Shown in pieces: positions 47,085-58,539 of a stretch of DNA of 64,000 nucleotides. A program made the position numbers and the translations under genes. Source of the stretch: Tridacna crocea (taxonomy: Eukaryota > Mollusca > Bivalvia > Cardiida > Cardiidae); NCBI GenBank assembly GCA_943736015.1, contig OX031072.1, forward strand, positions 15,093,501 through 15,157,500, read 5' to 3'. Within the stretch, counting starts at the first letter, position 1, and every line of letters starts with the position of its first letter. The notes under the pieces are model-generated. The model was not told where the DNA came from. It saw only the letters and a program-made list of their open reading frames with translations, and made no database searches.

Positions 47085-47656
47085 GACACATTCATTAATC
47101 TCACATTAACATTTTCAAAAACAATCAGCTCCTCGAAAAGTTAAAACCTCCGAGTTCCCAAACCCGTACCTCCGAGTTCACAAAATTACATTTAGAAATT
47201 ACTCCGAGAATTCCTTTATCAAATTCTGTGATATGTCGTCAATGTTTTTATGCATATAGAGTTTATCCTTATTCATGAGTGCGCGATGACACCTAAGATC
47301 TGTAGTAAAAAAACTGAATTTTGATTTAAAGATGGTAAGATGGTAGTTTGTTGCTAAAATGGTATATCCGTTGAAAATTAAGCAGTGAATACGAAAAATC
47401 TTGCTGCATTAACATAATTCTGAGTTTAAGATAGTATATTATCTTTAAGTGACCACATAATAAGAAACGATGTTCATAAACTGTTTCATTATTATGTTGG
47501 CCAATAACCTACAGCACCAAATATATCCGATGTTACTTTAACATCATATTACAAATGATATATTTCAGACGCTCGTCTACCGTGACTGTCTTTGTTTACC
47601 TCCGAGCTCCTGTATCCTCCGAGTGTCCTACATCTGGTAACCCCGGGTGATATACC

Positions 47657-50600
47657 CGTTTTGGCCAATATACCCTTATATAAACTCTAATACTTCGTAG
47701 CGAGTACACTAAAATTTTGTCCTCTTCCGAATTTTATTCATAATGAATTGCTTCATATTGTTCATTTTCATCAAGTTTTGTAAGCACGAATAAATCAAAT
47801 AAAAAACATGTTGAAACAAGCAAAGAATATCGGTGACAAATTCACGTGTCACTTTTTATGTAAAACATTAATGCCTACCCTTCTATTCAGATTTTCTTAA
47901 TGCCTACCTTTCTATCCAGATTTATGGTACTGTTTCAGATAGTCTTATTCATAGGGCATATTTATGCAACATAGTCTAAGCATCTGTGAACATTTGTTTA
48001 TCAACTGTTCTTATTTTTGTGGTTACTGTACATATATTGTGAAGAAATTGCTTTTTTTAAAATCATTTTAAGAGCCTAGCATACTGTACCTCAATCAAGA
48101 ATTAAGCACCAGTTACTTTCACAACATGCCAGGTTGCCACCAGAAACAATACAATGTAGTTGCAAAAAGATGCAAAGGTCGATGCAAAAAGTCATACTAA
48201 TAACAAGGGATATAAGTTGAACTTTTCGGTTACTCTAAAATCAATCGTTAGTTGTTCTATGTTCTCTGGATGAATATGAGTCAGTAGACTTTTATGATGC
48301 AGTATCATAATCATGGATTTGCTGTCACCGAGTCATTGTATGTTAGTCTTCTTGTTGAAAATCACCTGCATAAAGCAAGCTATTGGTATCTCAACAATGT
48401 AGCATTTGGTACAGATATCCCCAGTTTTTGGGAGGTTTTGACTAGTCTATCGATTATGGAAAAATGTTTGAAATCCAAGCTGATAAAAATAGGCCCAGTC
48501 AGCTAAATTTGCAGTTTTCATGATTGAATTACAAAAACCACAGCTTGTCTGGTTCACATCCGATTTATTTGCCTTTGTTTGGAATTAAAAAATATTTCGC
48601 AAATAAAAAAGGAAACGCTTGGTAACTAAACCAAAAGATCACACGATATCTCATCCATCCGAAACCACAAAAATGTGGTCGAGAAGACATGTCAGGTTTA
48701 ATTCATTGCAAGGTAAATGATGGGCAATAGAAAACACTAAAGGTTTTATAAAGTTTCCTTTGTGACAAGTTTATTTCCCGTAAAAAAGAATATCAGCAAC
48801 TAAGTAATAAAATATATCTCAGAATTTTATTGCTTCATAACTTCAGTTCATGGCAGAAAAGCAAAGGCGGAATTACCGGTATTTAGAGTAGTCAGCTGAT
48901 GTTTGACAGTATTTCAGTAGAACATTTTGTATACAGTTGTCATCTATCTGACAATATCTGGTTTTCACTGAAGAGCACGAACACAATCATGATTTTAAAA
49001 TAAGGAATGAAAGTTAACCATATAAACCTGCCCTCCTGTGATTATTTTCCTGTCATTAAGTTAAAACGCTGATGTTAAAAGTGGTGAGGCCATAATTTAG
49101 CATTAAGAAAGTTACGACATGATATATCTTATAACCAATCACAAACTATGGTACACCAACATTTTAAAAGCATGATTTAGATGGTATCATCAACGATCTG
49201 CAAATAGTCAAGTTCCTTGTCTTGCACAATGAAAGCTCATTTAACAACGATACAGGTAGATGGTGATCATGTGGCTGTCTTCAAAGTGCTATGACAAAAC
49301 ATCCATTTAAGTGTCTTTAATTATAATACTTTGCCTTTTACCTTTGGTACAAGAATGTAAACGAACTATTTAAAATTAACACTGTTTACATTTTGTCTAC
49401 TAGTAGCTTTTTCAATACGATTTAAAAATGAGAAACAACTTAAAGAGGCAATAATACTCATTTTAAGCCAGTTTTAACTCATTTCGTTTTTATTTTATCA
49501 AAATATAGTCATTCTTATATATCTATGCCAAATATTGCGCCTGACGGTTGCAAGGTTGCTTAGATTACGCCTGATAGAAAATGCATTTCGCGGACTTGCG
49601 GCCTTCAATGTAAACAGACTCGTCGTTTCCGGATTTTGAATCGAAGATTTTCGATATCCGTTATACACTCGGGTAGATTCATATGATGATCATGCATACT
49701 GTAACGTGACTATACTTGACTTTGGCCTTGATGCGGTAAATAAATGAAAATGGATGCTTCTCTGTTGCAGCCTCTATTTTTAGACAGAGATCGAGGCCTA
49801 TATGTAAGTTACACCGTATCCGACTCTAGGCGGAAACCAACGATAAATTTCCGTGAGTCACCGCCATTGTTTACAGCTTCGATCGTCAGCCAGTTTTCTT
49901 CTGGCCAATTTTCGGTTTTTCACACAAACCCCCGTGTTTCTTTTTTCATTTACACGATATATGTCAGTAATTTATCCTTGTGTACACAAAGGACAGATTT
50001 CTGTACCATTCTATTTTTCTTTTTGAAATTTAACAACGTTTCTGCTCACCGGCTGTAGACAGGCATCTTTAATTTAAATTCTCATCCCTACCAAATCCAT
50101 CGGTGGCATGACATCAACATAATGTTTAGTACTGAACCTTACTAATTTGTCGTGATCAATGACTTAGCCAAAGTGCTAAATCATGTCTCCAGTATCAAAT
50201 TTCTCTAAGATATAGTAGCGCGCATTGACATTTACTATGTATACATGTAAAAAGAAACCAAGAGATATAATGAAAAAAAAAATCCCCAGAAAATACTTGC
50301 AAAAACCAACACATGTTAAATATTTTCCTAGTGAAAATCAACCAAACTGTGACTTTCTAGAACTCTGACGCAAAGTTGTTTATATCTTTCGACAGGAAAA
50401 TTGCCCCAATCTGTTATCAGATGACTACACAGAGTGCCTTCCAGGAGACCTCAATTTCTAGAACCGTGTAACTTGGCATCAGCTTGCTCTACATGAACAA
50501 TCGGCTTAATGAAATGAGTCGAAATTGAATCAGATATGAATGAGAAACTCGTGAGCTTTGCAGGGATGAAATTCTTTATCAAATGCTTTAATATTCTGTT

Positions 50601-52572
50601 TACACTTTCTGCACAGAGACAAAAATGTTGCTTGTAGTATCAGTGAAAAAAAAAGGCACGCGTGGGTAATATTCTGAAATATGGTTCAATAGACCGGGTA
50701 AAAATATCTATTATGGTGAAAAATAAGCATTCTGTTAAACCCGAGTTTGTTTTTACATATACGAAAGTGTTTTTGCGTGAATGCTCCATAGTAGATGATT
50801 ATTTTTACATAGTCAAATTGTGTTTGAAGACAAATATTCAGAACCAAAATAACTCGAAGGAAAAAAAAAAGTTGTGATTTATCAACTTTTTGCTAAAAGC
50901 ATCGCGTAAAAATCACTAGAATTTCCATGTATATTATTTCAAAGACACACGAGCTCTGAAAGGTTATCAAAGGGCATGATCAAATCTGGCATAGAAGACA
51001 TATTCAATGATTATTTTTTCAGAGAATTATAAATTTGATTTAAACATTTTGCTGACCTTTACCTTGCAAAACCGAGATGCAAGTACCAGCTGTGTCGTTT
51101 AAAGGAAAGACATGATCATGGAAAAAAATACAAAGATCCTCAAAATATTTTGTTGATGAAGTCATTTTGTACTGAGTAATGTTCATGGGGAAAACGTTTC
51201 ACAGGTTGAACCATTGCTTTACGAATGATAATACGCATGCGTGTGGTTTTTCAAATGCACCAATGAATAGTCAACAATAGCGGTCAAGGTCTTTTAGTTC
51301 GCAAAGATGTTCAAATTTTGCTAAATCGCGAATAATTTATGCAGACAGTGATGATGATTTGCGCACCAACCATCTAATGTCAATGCAGAATCACTGGCAG
51401 GCATGTAAGTACTATTATTTATTTAACTCTTTAATTTGGTTTTTAACATTTTACGGTGGCAACAAACTTTTACATACTATGGTTTGCACCCAGTTTGTGC
51501 TTATTGTCATTTATATCGATGTAACATGTGTTACCTTGTTACCCCCATGTACCCATGCATCGCAACCTTTTTGTTCTGAAAGTCTGAGTAACTGATGTAC
51601 TTTATTATGTTTGCATTTATTTTTCAAGACCGCAACTTCACTATCGTTAATAACGTACATAAGTCTCATATTCAGGCGTATAAATGTGTATAAATCGTAA
51701 GCCACAAAAATCCTCAGAAATGGGTGTCCATTCATTTAAACAGTCGTCAAATTTTTCAAAGATGGGCTTGGCAAACACATCATGAATAACTTGTGGTATT
51801 GAGGTAATATATATATATATATAACGAAGCAATCAAAATTACACATGTTTTAGTAATGTAAAAACCACACTACAAGATTTTCTCGTTTTCAATCATTTAA
51901 TTATTTTGCACCCGAACCGGGACATTTCTCAAAAATTTGTTTGGGTATATGTGGTTGATTATCTGTGTGAAGAGTTCCTCTATGTACCTCAGATGCTCTG
52001 TTTATGAAAAAAATCCGATGTTTAAGAGTACAGATAAAGCGTTTCATTTGCAGGTTTGCCTAAGATAGACATGTATTAGTCACACCAGAAAGGGTAAGAC
52101 CCATAAAAGCATGTCCACTGTTAAATGAAAAAGAAAAGGCCATTACATGTTTAAATCTCAGGACAGCTAAACACTAATCTGAAGCAAAAAGATACAACCA
52201 CTGTGTTATGGAAATCCTTTAAGCCTAAATTTCTCTCAGAGAAGATCAATCTGCACTTTTTCAAAGTTACAGTCTTAATCTAATTTGTCCGCAAATGGTT
52301 ACTGTAATCAAACTATTATCTTTAGTAAAAGAATATTGCTATTTAGGTGCTATAAATTTACTCGTTGTGATTATGATATTGAAATAATCACTCCCATGAA
52401 AGCCTTCACTTCAGTGGTTGAGGCACGGCATATTGCTGAAAAACCATTGCCACATGACCGGGTTTCTAATGGAATTTCCCGTAAATTTTATGTCGATATT
52501 ACATAAAAATATCGTAACAACATTACGTTTTGTCATTTCCTCTATCTTTTGTATATATATCTTAAATATTAA
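47657..52572. other. Comparatively unique AT-rich DNA, no gene supported
   Basis: Almost 5 kb without MITE-A to MITE-E, SINE or HINE sequence, a sharp contrast with the rest of the window. Open frames reach 104 codons (49744-50058) but none shows a family signature or matched splice pair. Small (TA)n run at 51810-51822. Could be a large intron or intergenic DNA. Confidence 0.5.
49545..49870. promoter_or_regulatory. Local CpG-richer patch, possible promoter
   Basis: Many CG dinucleotides (GCCTGACGG, TTTCGCGGACTTGCGG, CTCGTCGTTTCCGG, GATCGAGGCC) in an otherwise CpG-poor region, followed by CTTCTCTGTTGCAG, an acceptor-like site at 49770. No core element or adjoining exon is recognised. Confidence 0.2.
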
Positions 52573-54135
52573 ACAAGAGGGCAAAGATGGCCCTGGATCG
52601 CTCACCTGAATTTTTGAGATGACCATAGCCTATTTTTATTGAGGTATTGAAACACTGGAATCAAATTTATAATTTTGCTAAGCAATTTTCAAAAGGTCAC
52701 CTGTAAAATTAATTTCGAAATCTGACCATCAGTTTCAAAAAGGAGAATTTTTAAGAATTCTTCATTTCTGTATAAGAGCAAGTATCCCCCATCCACGAGA
52801 GCCATGTTTCTTGATGGATCAAAATTTACGAACAAGTTTTGAAAAGGGTCACCAAAGGAACATTTCGGAAAATTTCTTTTAAAATCTGACCAGGGGTTTC
52901 AGAGAAAGAGAATTTTCAAGAATTTCATCATGTCCATATAGCACAAGTAGCCCCCATTCACAAGAGCAAGGATCACCCAAGGAGCATCTCTGTCACATTA
53001 TTTTAAAATCTGACTAGGGATTTCAGAGAAGAAGAATTTTCAAGAATTTCTTCATTTCCATATAGTGCAAGTAGCCCCCATTCACCAGAGCCATGTTTCT
53101 TGACCAATCAAAATTTCTCACACACTTTTTGAAAAGGGTCACCCAAGGAACATCCCTGAGAAATTATTTCAAAATCTGACCAGTGGTTTCAGAGAAGAAA
53201 ATTTTTTAAGAATTTCCTCATTTCCCTATAGTGCAAGTAGCCCCCATTCACCAGAGCCATGTTTCTTGGCCAATCAAAATTTCGCGAACACTTTTTGAAA
53301 AGGGTCAACCAAGGAACAACTCTGTGAAATTATTTCAAAATCTGACCAGCGGTTTCAGAGAAGAAAATTTTTTAAGAATTTCCTCATTTCCCTATAGTGC
53401 AAGTAGCCCCCATTCACCAGAGCCATGTTTCTTGACCAATCAAAATTTCGCTAACAATTTTTGAAAAGGGTCAACCAAGGAACAACTCTGTGAAATTATT
53501 TCAAAATCTGACCAGCGGTTTCAGAGAAGAAGATTTTTTTAAGAATTCCTTCATTTCTGTATAGTGCAAGTAGCCCCCATTCACCAGAGCCACATTTTTT
53601 GACGGATCAAAATTTCACGAACAATTTTTGGAAAGGTTCACCCAAGGAACATATCTGTGAAATTATTTCAAAATCCGACCAGTGGTTTCAGAGGAGAAGA
53701 TTTTTAAAGAATTCCTTGATTTCTGTATAGTGCAAGTAGCCCCCAATCACCAGAGCCACAATTTTTGACGGATCAAAATTTCACGAACAGTTTTTGAAAA
53801 GGGTCACCCAAGGAACATATCTCTGAAATAATTTCAAAATCCGACCAGCGGTTTCATCAGAGAAGATTTTTAAAGAATTTGCTAAAAAATTCCATTTGGT
53901 TGCCATGGCAACCAGAGTTTTTGACGGAATCAAATTCTGTGAACAAATTTTTAAGAGGACCTCCCAAGGAACATTCCTGCCAGGTTCGGTCCATATTGGC
54001 CCAGCGGTTTAGGAGGAGTTTATGTTTAAAGAATTGTTGACGACGCACGACGCACGACGGACGACGCACGACGGACGACGGACACCCAGTGACCCTAAAA
54101 GCTCCCCTTGAGCACGTTGTGCTCAGGTGAGCTAA
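52573..54135 (+). mobile_element. Element X, copy 2: HINE/pearl-like, seven-unit core
   Basis: ACAAGAGGGCAAAGATGGCCC, GGATCGCTCACCTGA start. TAG(T/C)(G/A)CAAGTAGCCCCC-type units near 52781, 52939, 53063, 53229, 53395, 53562 and 53728 (spacing mostly about 166). Then TTGCCATGGCAACCAGAGTT, (GACGCAC/GACGGAC)n at 54040-54085, hairpin TTGAGCAC-GTT-GTGCTCA, GGTGAGCTAA end. Two more units than copy 1. Confidence 0.78.
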
Positions 54136-54499
54136 AAAAAAACATACACATATGAACGAGAATTTGGAAAGTAAATATAAAGAATTTTCAAAGCTATATA
54201 ATGTATCGTCTTGAAAAAAAAATGCGGAATTCCCTTTTGACACTTGGTCCCAAATTTGCCGATCATTTTTTACAAGAGCGAGGTTAAAGTTACTGTTTAC
54301 CTGTATATGTATTCCAAAGAAAAAGAAATCTTTTTTTGGAACTGCACACTGTAAACTAAGTTCCTGCCAATATTTTTAATAATATACAAATAAGGCTGTC
54401 ATAACTTAAAAAGGGGGAAAGAATCTACATCATTTGTGCAAACGCAGTTTTAAAATTAAACTATTTTGCTCAGGAAAGCTATATCATAGTCAATTATGT

Positions 54500-54531
54500 G
54501 TGTGTGTGTGTGTGGGGGGGGGGGGGGGGAG
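54500..54531 (+). repeat. TG microsatellite followed by poly-G
   Basis: (TG)8 then about 18 G. Confidence 0.92.
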
Positions 54532-55071
54532 GGGTCATTTAAAAAAAGAAATAAAGGTCCACTGGAATACTACCTAGAAAATAACAATCAAATATAATTT
54601 ATTCCATTTAACTATCAAATGAGTATTAGATATCCGATTAAGAAAATGCACGCTTCATAGTTTGATATTTATCTAGTTTGAAAAAAATATTTTTTTTTCC
54701 TACCAAGTTTATGCCACTTATTTATCAGTGGATACAAAATCAAAGCAGAATTTCTTTTTCAAGTAAAAATAGAGTGTGATTCTCTACTTACACGCGTATC
54801 TTTGAAGTACAATATTTTTTTTTATTTTCAGTATAATAACGATAATTTTGTCCCAGCTGTAATTATTAAGAAAAAGCTTTTTAACACTACGGTTGTTGCC
54901 GGTTGGTCATGAAATGCAAGGTTTGCTCCATAACAAAAAAAAAAATGGATTACTAATAGGAACGATTTGCATTTTCTGTTTTTGAAGTTTTGTTCTAATA
55001 TAGTATTGATGCAAATTTGGCTTTCACACTTAAGGATTTTTTTCCTTGTTTATTCGCAGTAGATTTTACAA

Positions 55072-55199
55072 GTAACCAACAGTGTGACCGGTACTGCCAT
55101 GTTTTAAAAACATTTGGTTGTTCATCGGATTACACAAAACACATATATTTCATTTTATCTAGAAAGCCACAAACCATACAAAAATATCAGCAAAAATGA
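55072..55199 (+). CDS. Weak candidate Cys-containing terminal exon
   Basis: Strong acceptor tttttttccttgtttattcgcag ends at 55050. The following frame encodes DFTSNQQCDRYCHVLKTFG, CSSDYTKHIYFILSRKP and QTIQKYQQK, then TGA. Three cysteines in 15 residues are suggestive of a small secreted peptide, but no partner exon or family is seen. Confidence 0.15.
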
Positions 55200-56699
55200 T
55201 TTTGATAAAAGCTATTGCATAGTTCTTTCGGAGACACTTGCTAATATACTCGTACATATTCTAACGCTCTAAACTGTTCTGTTTGTTTATGTAGTATTTC
55301 ACACTAACTCTATAACAATATTTACTTCAATTAAATTTAATTTTTACTTTGTAGTTTATCATTTACAACATCCGCCTCATTTGAATACTTAAAGTCTTTT
55401 ATGTGGTTTCCATCGAAATTATCAAATTAAACTTCAAACGTTTCTTCAAAGCGCAATTCTTGTGTTCTTCGTACTTATAACTAAATAATTTCATCGTTTT
55501 TATTTAGGTTTATGTAAGGTTTGACCTACCTATTTCTAGTATTTACATCAGTGGGTTTTATTATTATTTTTTTGTTCTGAAGTACAACGTTGGTCATTTT
55601 GAGTGATAGATGTCATTGTACCTTTGGGAAAAAAAGACGTTGGTGCGGTTAGTATGTGAGTCACATACAAAAATAGATTACTCCTGCAGAAAGAGAACAT
55701 GAATGGAATAATATATTGATTAAAAAATTTAAAAAGAAATGCAATATTCGGTTGAAAAAAAAAATCGATACAAATTGACATACAGTTATCGAGTATTGCA
55801 GAATTATTAATCAATGTAAAATCACTTTCTATATCTAGAGTTGTTCCAGTTAAAACCGACCTCAATACTGAAAAAAATCAGTATCACTTTGAAGAAAAAA
55901 ACGTTTTTTTTAAAGGAATGAAGACTGTCTTTAACTTTGTATATGATTATAAAAACTGATTTTGGGGAATGAGATCGCATTCCTCTTTGTGAAATTTGAG
56001 CAAAGACACTCTATAGAAATCCAACTGCATTTTAAATCAGTGTGCATTTAGTAATTTTTGGAATATTCCAAACTGAAGGCATGTGCAGAGCTTTGAAGAA
56101 GAAAAAATGGACACTGATGAGTAACACAAAGACACTCGTTAAACAGTCATTTAGTTTTCTGTCTTTCCTCGTCAATTTCACGAGCATCTTTCTTACAAAA
56201 GAATGTATATTTAACAACAACATACACGCCAAATCAAGCAATTTTTTAGATGCTGACGCTATGACATGTTGGAATAGAGATCTCAGTTGTTCGTTTGTCT
56301 GTAACTTTAATTATCAATTGGTACAAAAAGTTTCTTTTTTTTTTCAATCTATTCTGTTTTTGGTATACTATTGAATTACTCAGGCTTTTATTTTTCGGAT
56401 TTATGAGAAATTTTATTTATGTAGCAGACCAAAAATCAATGCACAATAGTTCGACTTTCAAAAGATTCCTGTTATAAGTTAAATAATAGTGTTTTATAAT
56501 GTTCTTAATTAATTGGCGAGTACAAAGTAGTGGGCGTCATATAAATGCACCACTGCTTTATCCCGGTGTGTTATATAAACCATAAGTACATTTGAACTGC
56601 CTTATTGTTTATTCTTGCCAACATTACATATGTATAAGCCCATATTTAGCTGATCGAAACTTCAGATAGCCTTAGCTAAAGGTCACATCTGACTTTCTT

Positions 56700-56841
56700 A
56701 TTATATTAGCCGTGCTGTTGCAAAAGGAGGTAATTTAAGGCATCTGCAAAGAGTATCGACTCTAAACTTTTTGATAATGGTCAATTTTCTGCATGTGAAA
56801 GGACGATTCTAACTCATGATTCGGTCGGCTTTTCGAAAAAA
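56700..56841 (+). mobile_element. MITE-C, hairpin deleted
   Basis: GCCGTGCTGTTGCAAAAGGAGG, CATCTGCAAAGAGTATCGACT, then AACTTTTTGATAATGGTCAAT, TTTCTGCATGTGAAAGGACGA. Only the outer stem bases survive around the missing core. Confidence 0.68.
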
Positions 56842-57042
56842 TTAACCCCTATGCTACGAAGCGTGGTTCACTGACCTTTTGCGGATAGTGTACATCAAGA
56901 CCAGTTTGCACATAATGTGCAGTCTGGTCCCTGATCTATACTTTCAGAGAAGGAGATATTTTCTCCGAAACATAAGTTTCAAATAACATTATTCGGGTTT
57001 TTCTATCAGATCGCGAGTCTTACGTAGCAGGCTAGCGGTTAA
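56842..57042 (+). mobile_element. MITE-B, complete reference copy (201 bp)
   Basis: TTAACCCCTATGCTACGAAG to GTAGCAGGCTAGCGGTTAA, TTAA at both ends. Hairpin AGTTTGCAC-ATAAT-GTGCAGTCT, ATACTTTCAGAGAAGGAG, GTTTCAAATAACATTATTCG. Defines the family's inverted ends as TTAACC(C/G)CTA. Confidence 0.87.
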
Positions 57043-57068
57043 TTAAGTCACCACTTGCTTCATTACTC

Positions 57069-57260
57069 AGAGCGCCAGACAGAGGGAGTGATTTTGATTT
57101 CAAGATAGTAAATATTGATTATTTCTCCACTAAACCCTATGCTGTGGGTACTCTTTAGAATCGTCTCATCGAGACGATTCTAATGAGTATCCACAACATA
57201 GGGTTTGAAAGACAAATAATGGATTTAGAATACCATCTCTCCCTCTTATCTGGAACTCTG
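57069..57260. mobile_element. MITE-E, full-length
   Basis: CAGAGCGCCAGACAGAGGGAG to CTCCCTCTTATCTGGAACTCTG, inverted. Inner palindrome ACCCTATGCTGTGGGTACTC around CGTCTCATCGAGACG. Confidence 0.87.
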
Positions 57261-57544
57261 ATTACGAAGATGAAAAAAAAAATTATTTTTTTTAGAAAGG
57301 GGGGTCGATGACTAGGTCAGCAACAGAATTGTACTACAAAGGGTCATGCAAACTAAAGGAACAAGTATCTGCTAATGACTAGTTATAGATCGTATCAACC
57401 GATGACCTTTATAGCATGTTCATTGATGAATGCACTTTTATTTCTGTGTCATTTAGAAAATTAAAAGAGAGAGTGACTGTGTCTCCATTTATGCATAACT
57501 TATTTATCCCCTTTACTTCTGTGATCGATAATGGTATCATTTCC

Positions 57545-57625
57545 GAACGGCGTGAATCAAAATCAGATTGCATTGACATTATTTGGTGAACTACATTGAT
57601 CTTGGATCTACACTACTCGCTAAAT
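57545..57625 (+). mobile_element. MITE-B, diverged
   Basis: ACGGCGTGAATCAAAATCAGA, TTGCATTGACATTATTTGG, TTGATCTTGGATCTACACTAC. Confidence 0.55.
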
Positions 57626-57889
57626 TTAAGAAGAATTGTCATTTTATTTGTCACGGTATCACTCTATCATTGTCATATTTATTTGTCGCGAACCGGAGGG
57701 AGAGGCGTACGAAGGGGATAAATAAACTGAATTCGATGACTGTTGTGTCCCGAATGCGTCCATGTTACTTGTTATGTTCCTTTTCGTGAGTTTGTAAGAG
57801 TCGCTTTAAATCCTGTGCATCGAATTGATTCCTACATTTTTTTGATAAAATGTTAACCAAGCCATTTTTTATTTCACTCTGAGACTAAT

Positions 57890-58024
57890 TCTGGATTTGA
57901 TAACAAAGTAACGCAACTTCTGATTGGCTAAACCATCTGGCTTAGCCGATCAGAAGTTGTGATACTTTCAATTTAAGAAATCTGTAGAGAATGAGACATA
58001 GAATAATTGGTGAATACGGACCCT
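57890..58024. mobile_element. MITE-L, left end missing
   Basis: AACGCAACTTCTGATTGGCTA, AACCATCTGGCTTAGCCGATC, AGAAGTTGTGATACTTTC, AATTGGTGAATACGGACCC. Confidence 0.78.
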
Positions 58025-58332
58025 GGTTTTTTCGAACTCGGTGAAAATATTCAAATATTTGAAAATTCTAGCACTGAACAATTTGACAAGCCAATGCCAC
58101 AATAATTGTTTCACTGACAGAGTTTTGCTGTAAAAATGGTCTTATTACATTTTGTAAAGAAAGTGAATTGCTTGGAAGCTAAGCACTCTATGATTCATGG
58201 TTCTGATGAGACATTATTCAATATCGATCACCAATAAAGTACAGATTTCTGACGCCATACTCCGACGGCTGACCGTTTTCATAGATGTACTCGCTACCCT
58301 GTTAAATTGTAATTGTTCTCGTTGTCTTGAAC

Positions 58333-58398
58333 TGACGTTGTCTGCGCATGTCATATTCTTCGAAGATTCGACTGCCACCAAGCGGGAGATAAAATGAT
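58333..58398 (+). repeat. Repeat H, 66-bp deletion derivative
   Basis: GACGTTGTCTGCGCATGTCAT, TCTTCGAAGATTCGACTG joined directly to CCACCAAGCGGGAGATAAAATG. The two ends of H with the 300-500-bp interior absent. Confidence 0.62.
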
Positions 58399-58454
58399 TC
58401 AAAACCAGCTACCACCTTGGCAAGTTTCACTCTTTCGGTGCAATAAGCAAGAAT

Positions 58455-58535
58455 AGTGCTTTTTGCAGACGGCATAGATCAAGATCAGACTGCACAGAAT
58501 GTGGAGTCTGATCTTTGATCTATACCGTCCGAATG
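58455..58535 (+). mobile_element. MITE-B core
   Basis: GCAGACGGCATAGATCAAGAT, hairpin AGACTGCAC-AGAAT-GTGGAGTCT, TTTGATCTATACCGTCCG. Confidence 0.75.
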
Positions 58536-58539
58536 TGTA

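Larger units (their letters stand above)
45304..47656. mobile_element. 2.35-kb element with inverted ends and CTCCGAG motifs
   Basis: The left end (ACACCCGGGGATACC, GAGGACACTCGGAGGGTGCAG, GAACTCGGTGGTAAACAA, 45309-45366) is inverted at the right end (TTGTTTACCTCCGAGCTCC, TATCCTCCGAGTGTCC, GGTAACCCCGGGTGATAT, 47594-47652). Subterminal CTCCGAG or its inverse recurs at 45737, 45765, 47148, 47172 and 47206. The interior holds a W element (46402-46577), a MITE-E fragment and a broken coding-like stretch. Size and repeated subterminal motifs suggest a cut-and-paste DNA transposon derivative. Superfamily unknown. Confidence 0.6.
54136..56695. other. AT-rich DNA, no gene supported
   Basis: (TG)n then poly-G at 54500-54530. 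Several poly-A/T runs. Frames of 60-110 codons are AT-driven. One candidate exon is listed separately. Confidence 0.5.

Noticed and set aside
49744-50058. 104-codon open frame
   Set aside because: An acceptor-like site is present inside it but no matching donor, and no recognisable domain.
56042-56374. 110-codon open frame
   Set aside because: Phe/Lys/Asn-rich, as expected from AT-rich DNA; overlapping frame on the other strand is equally long.
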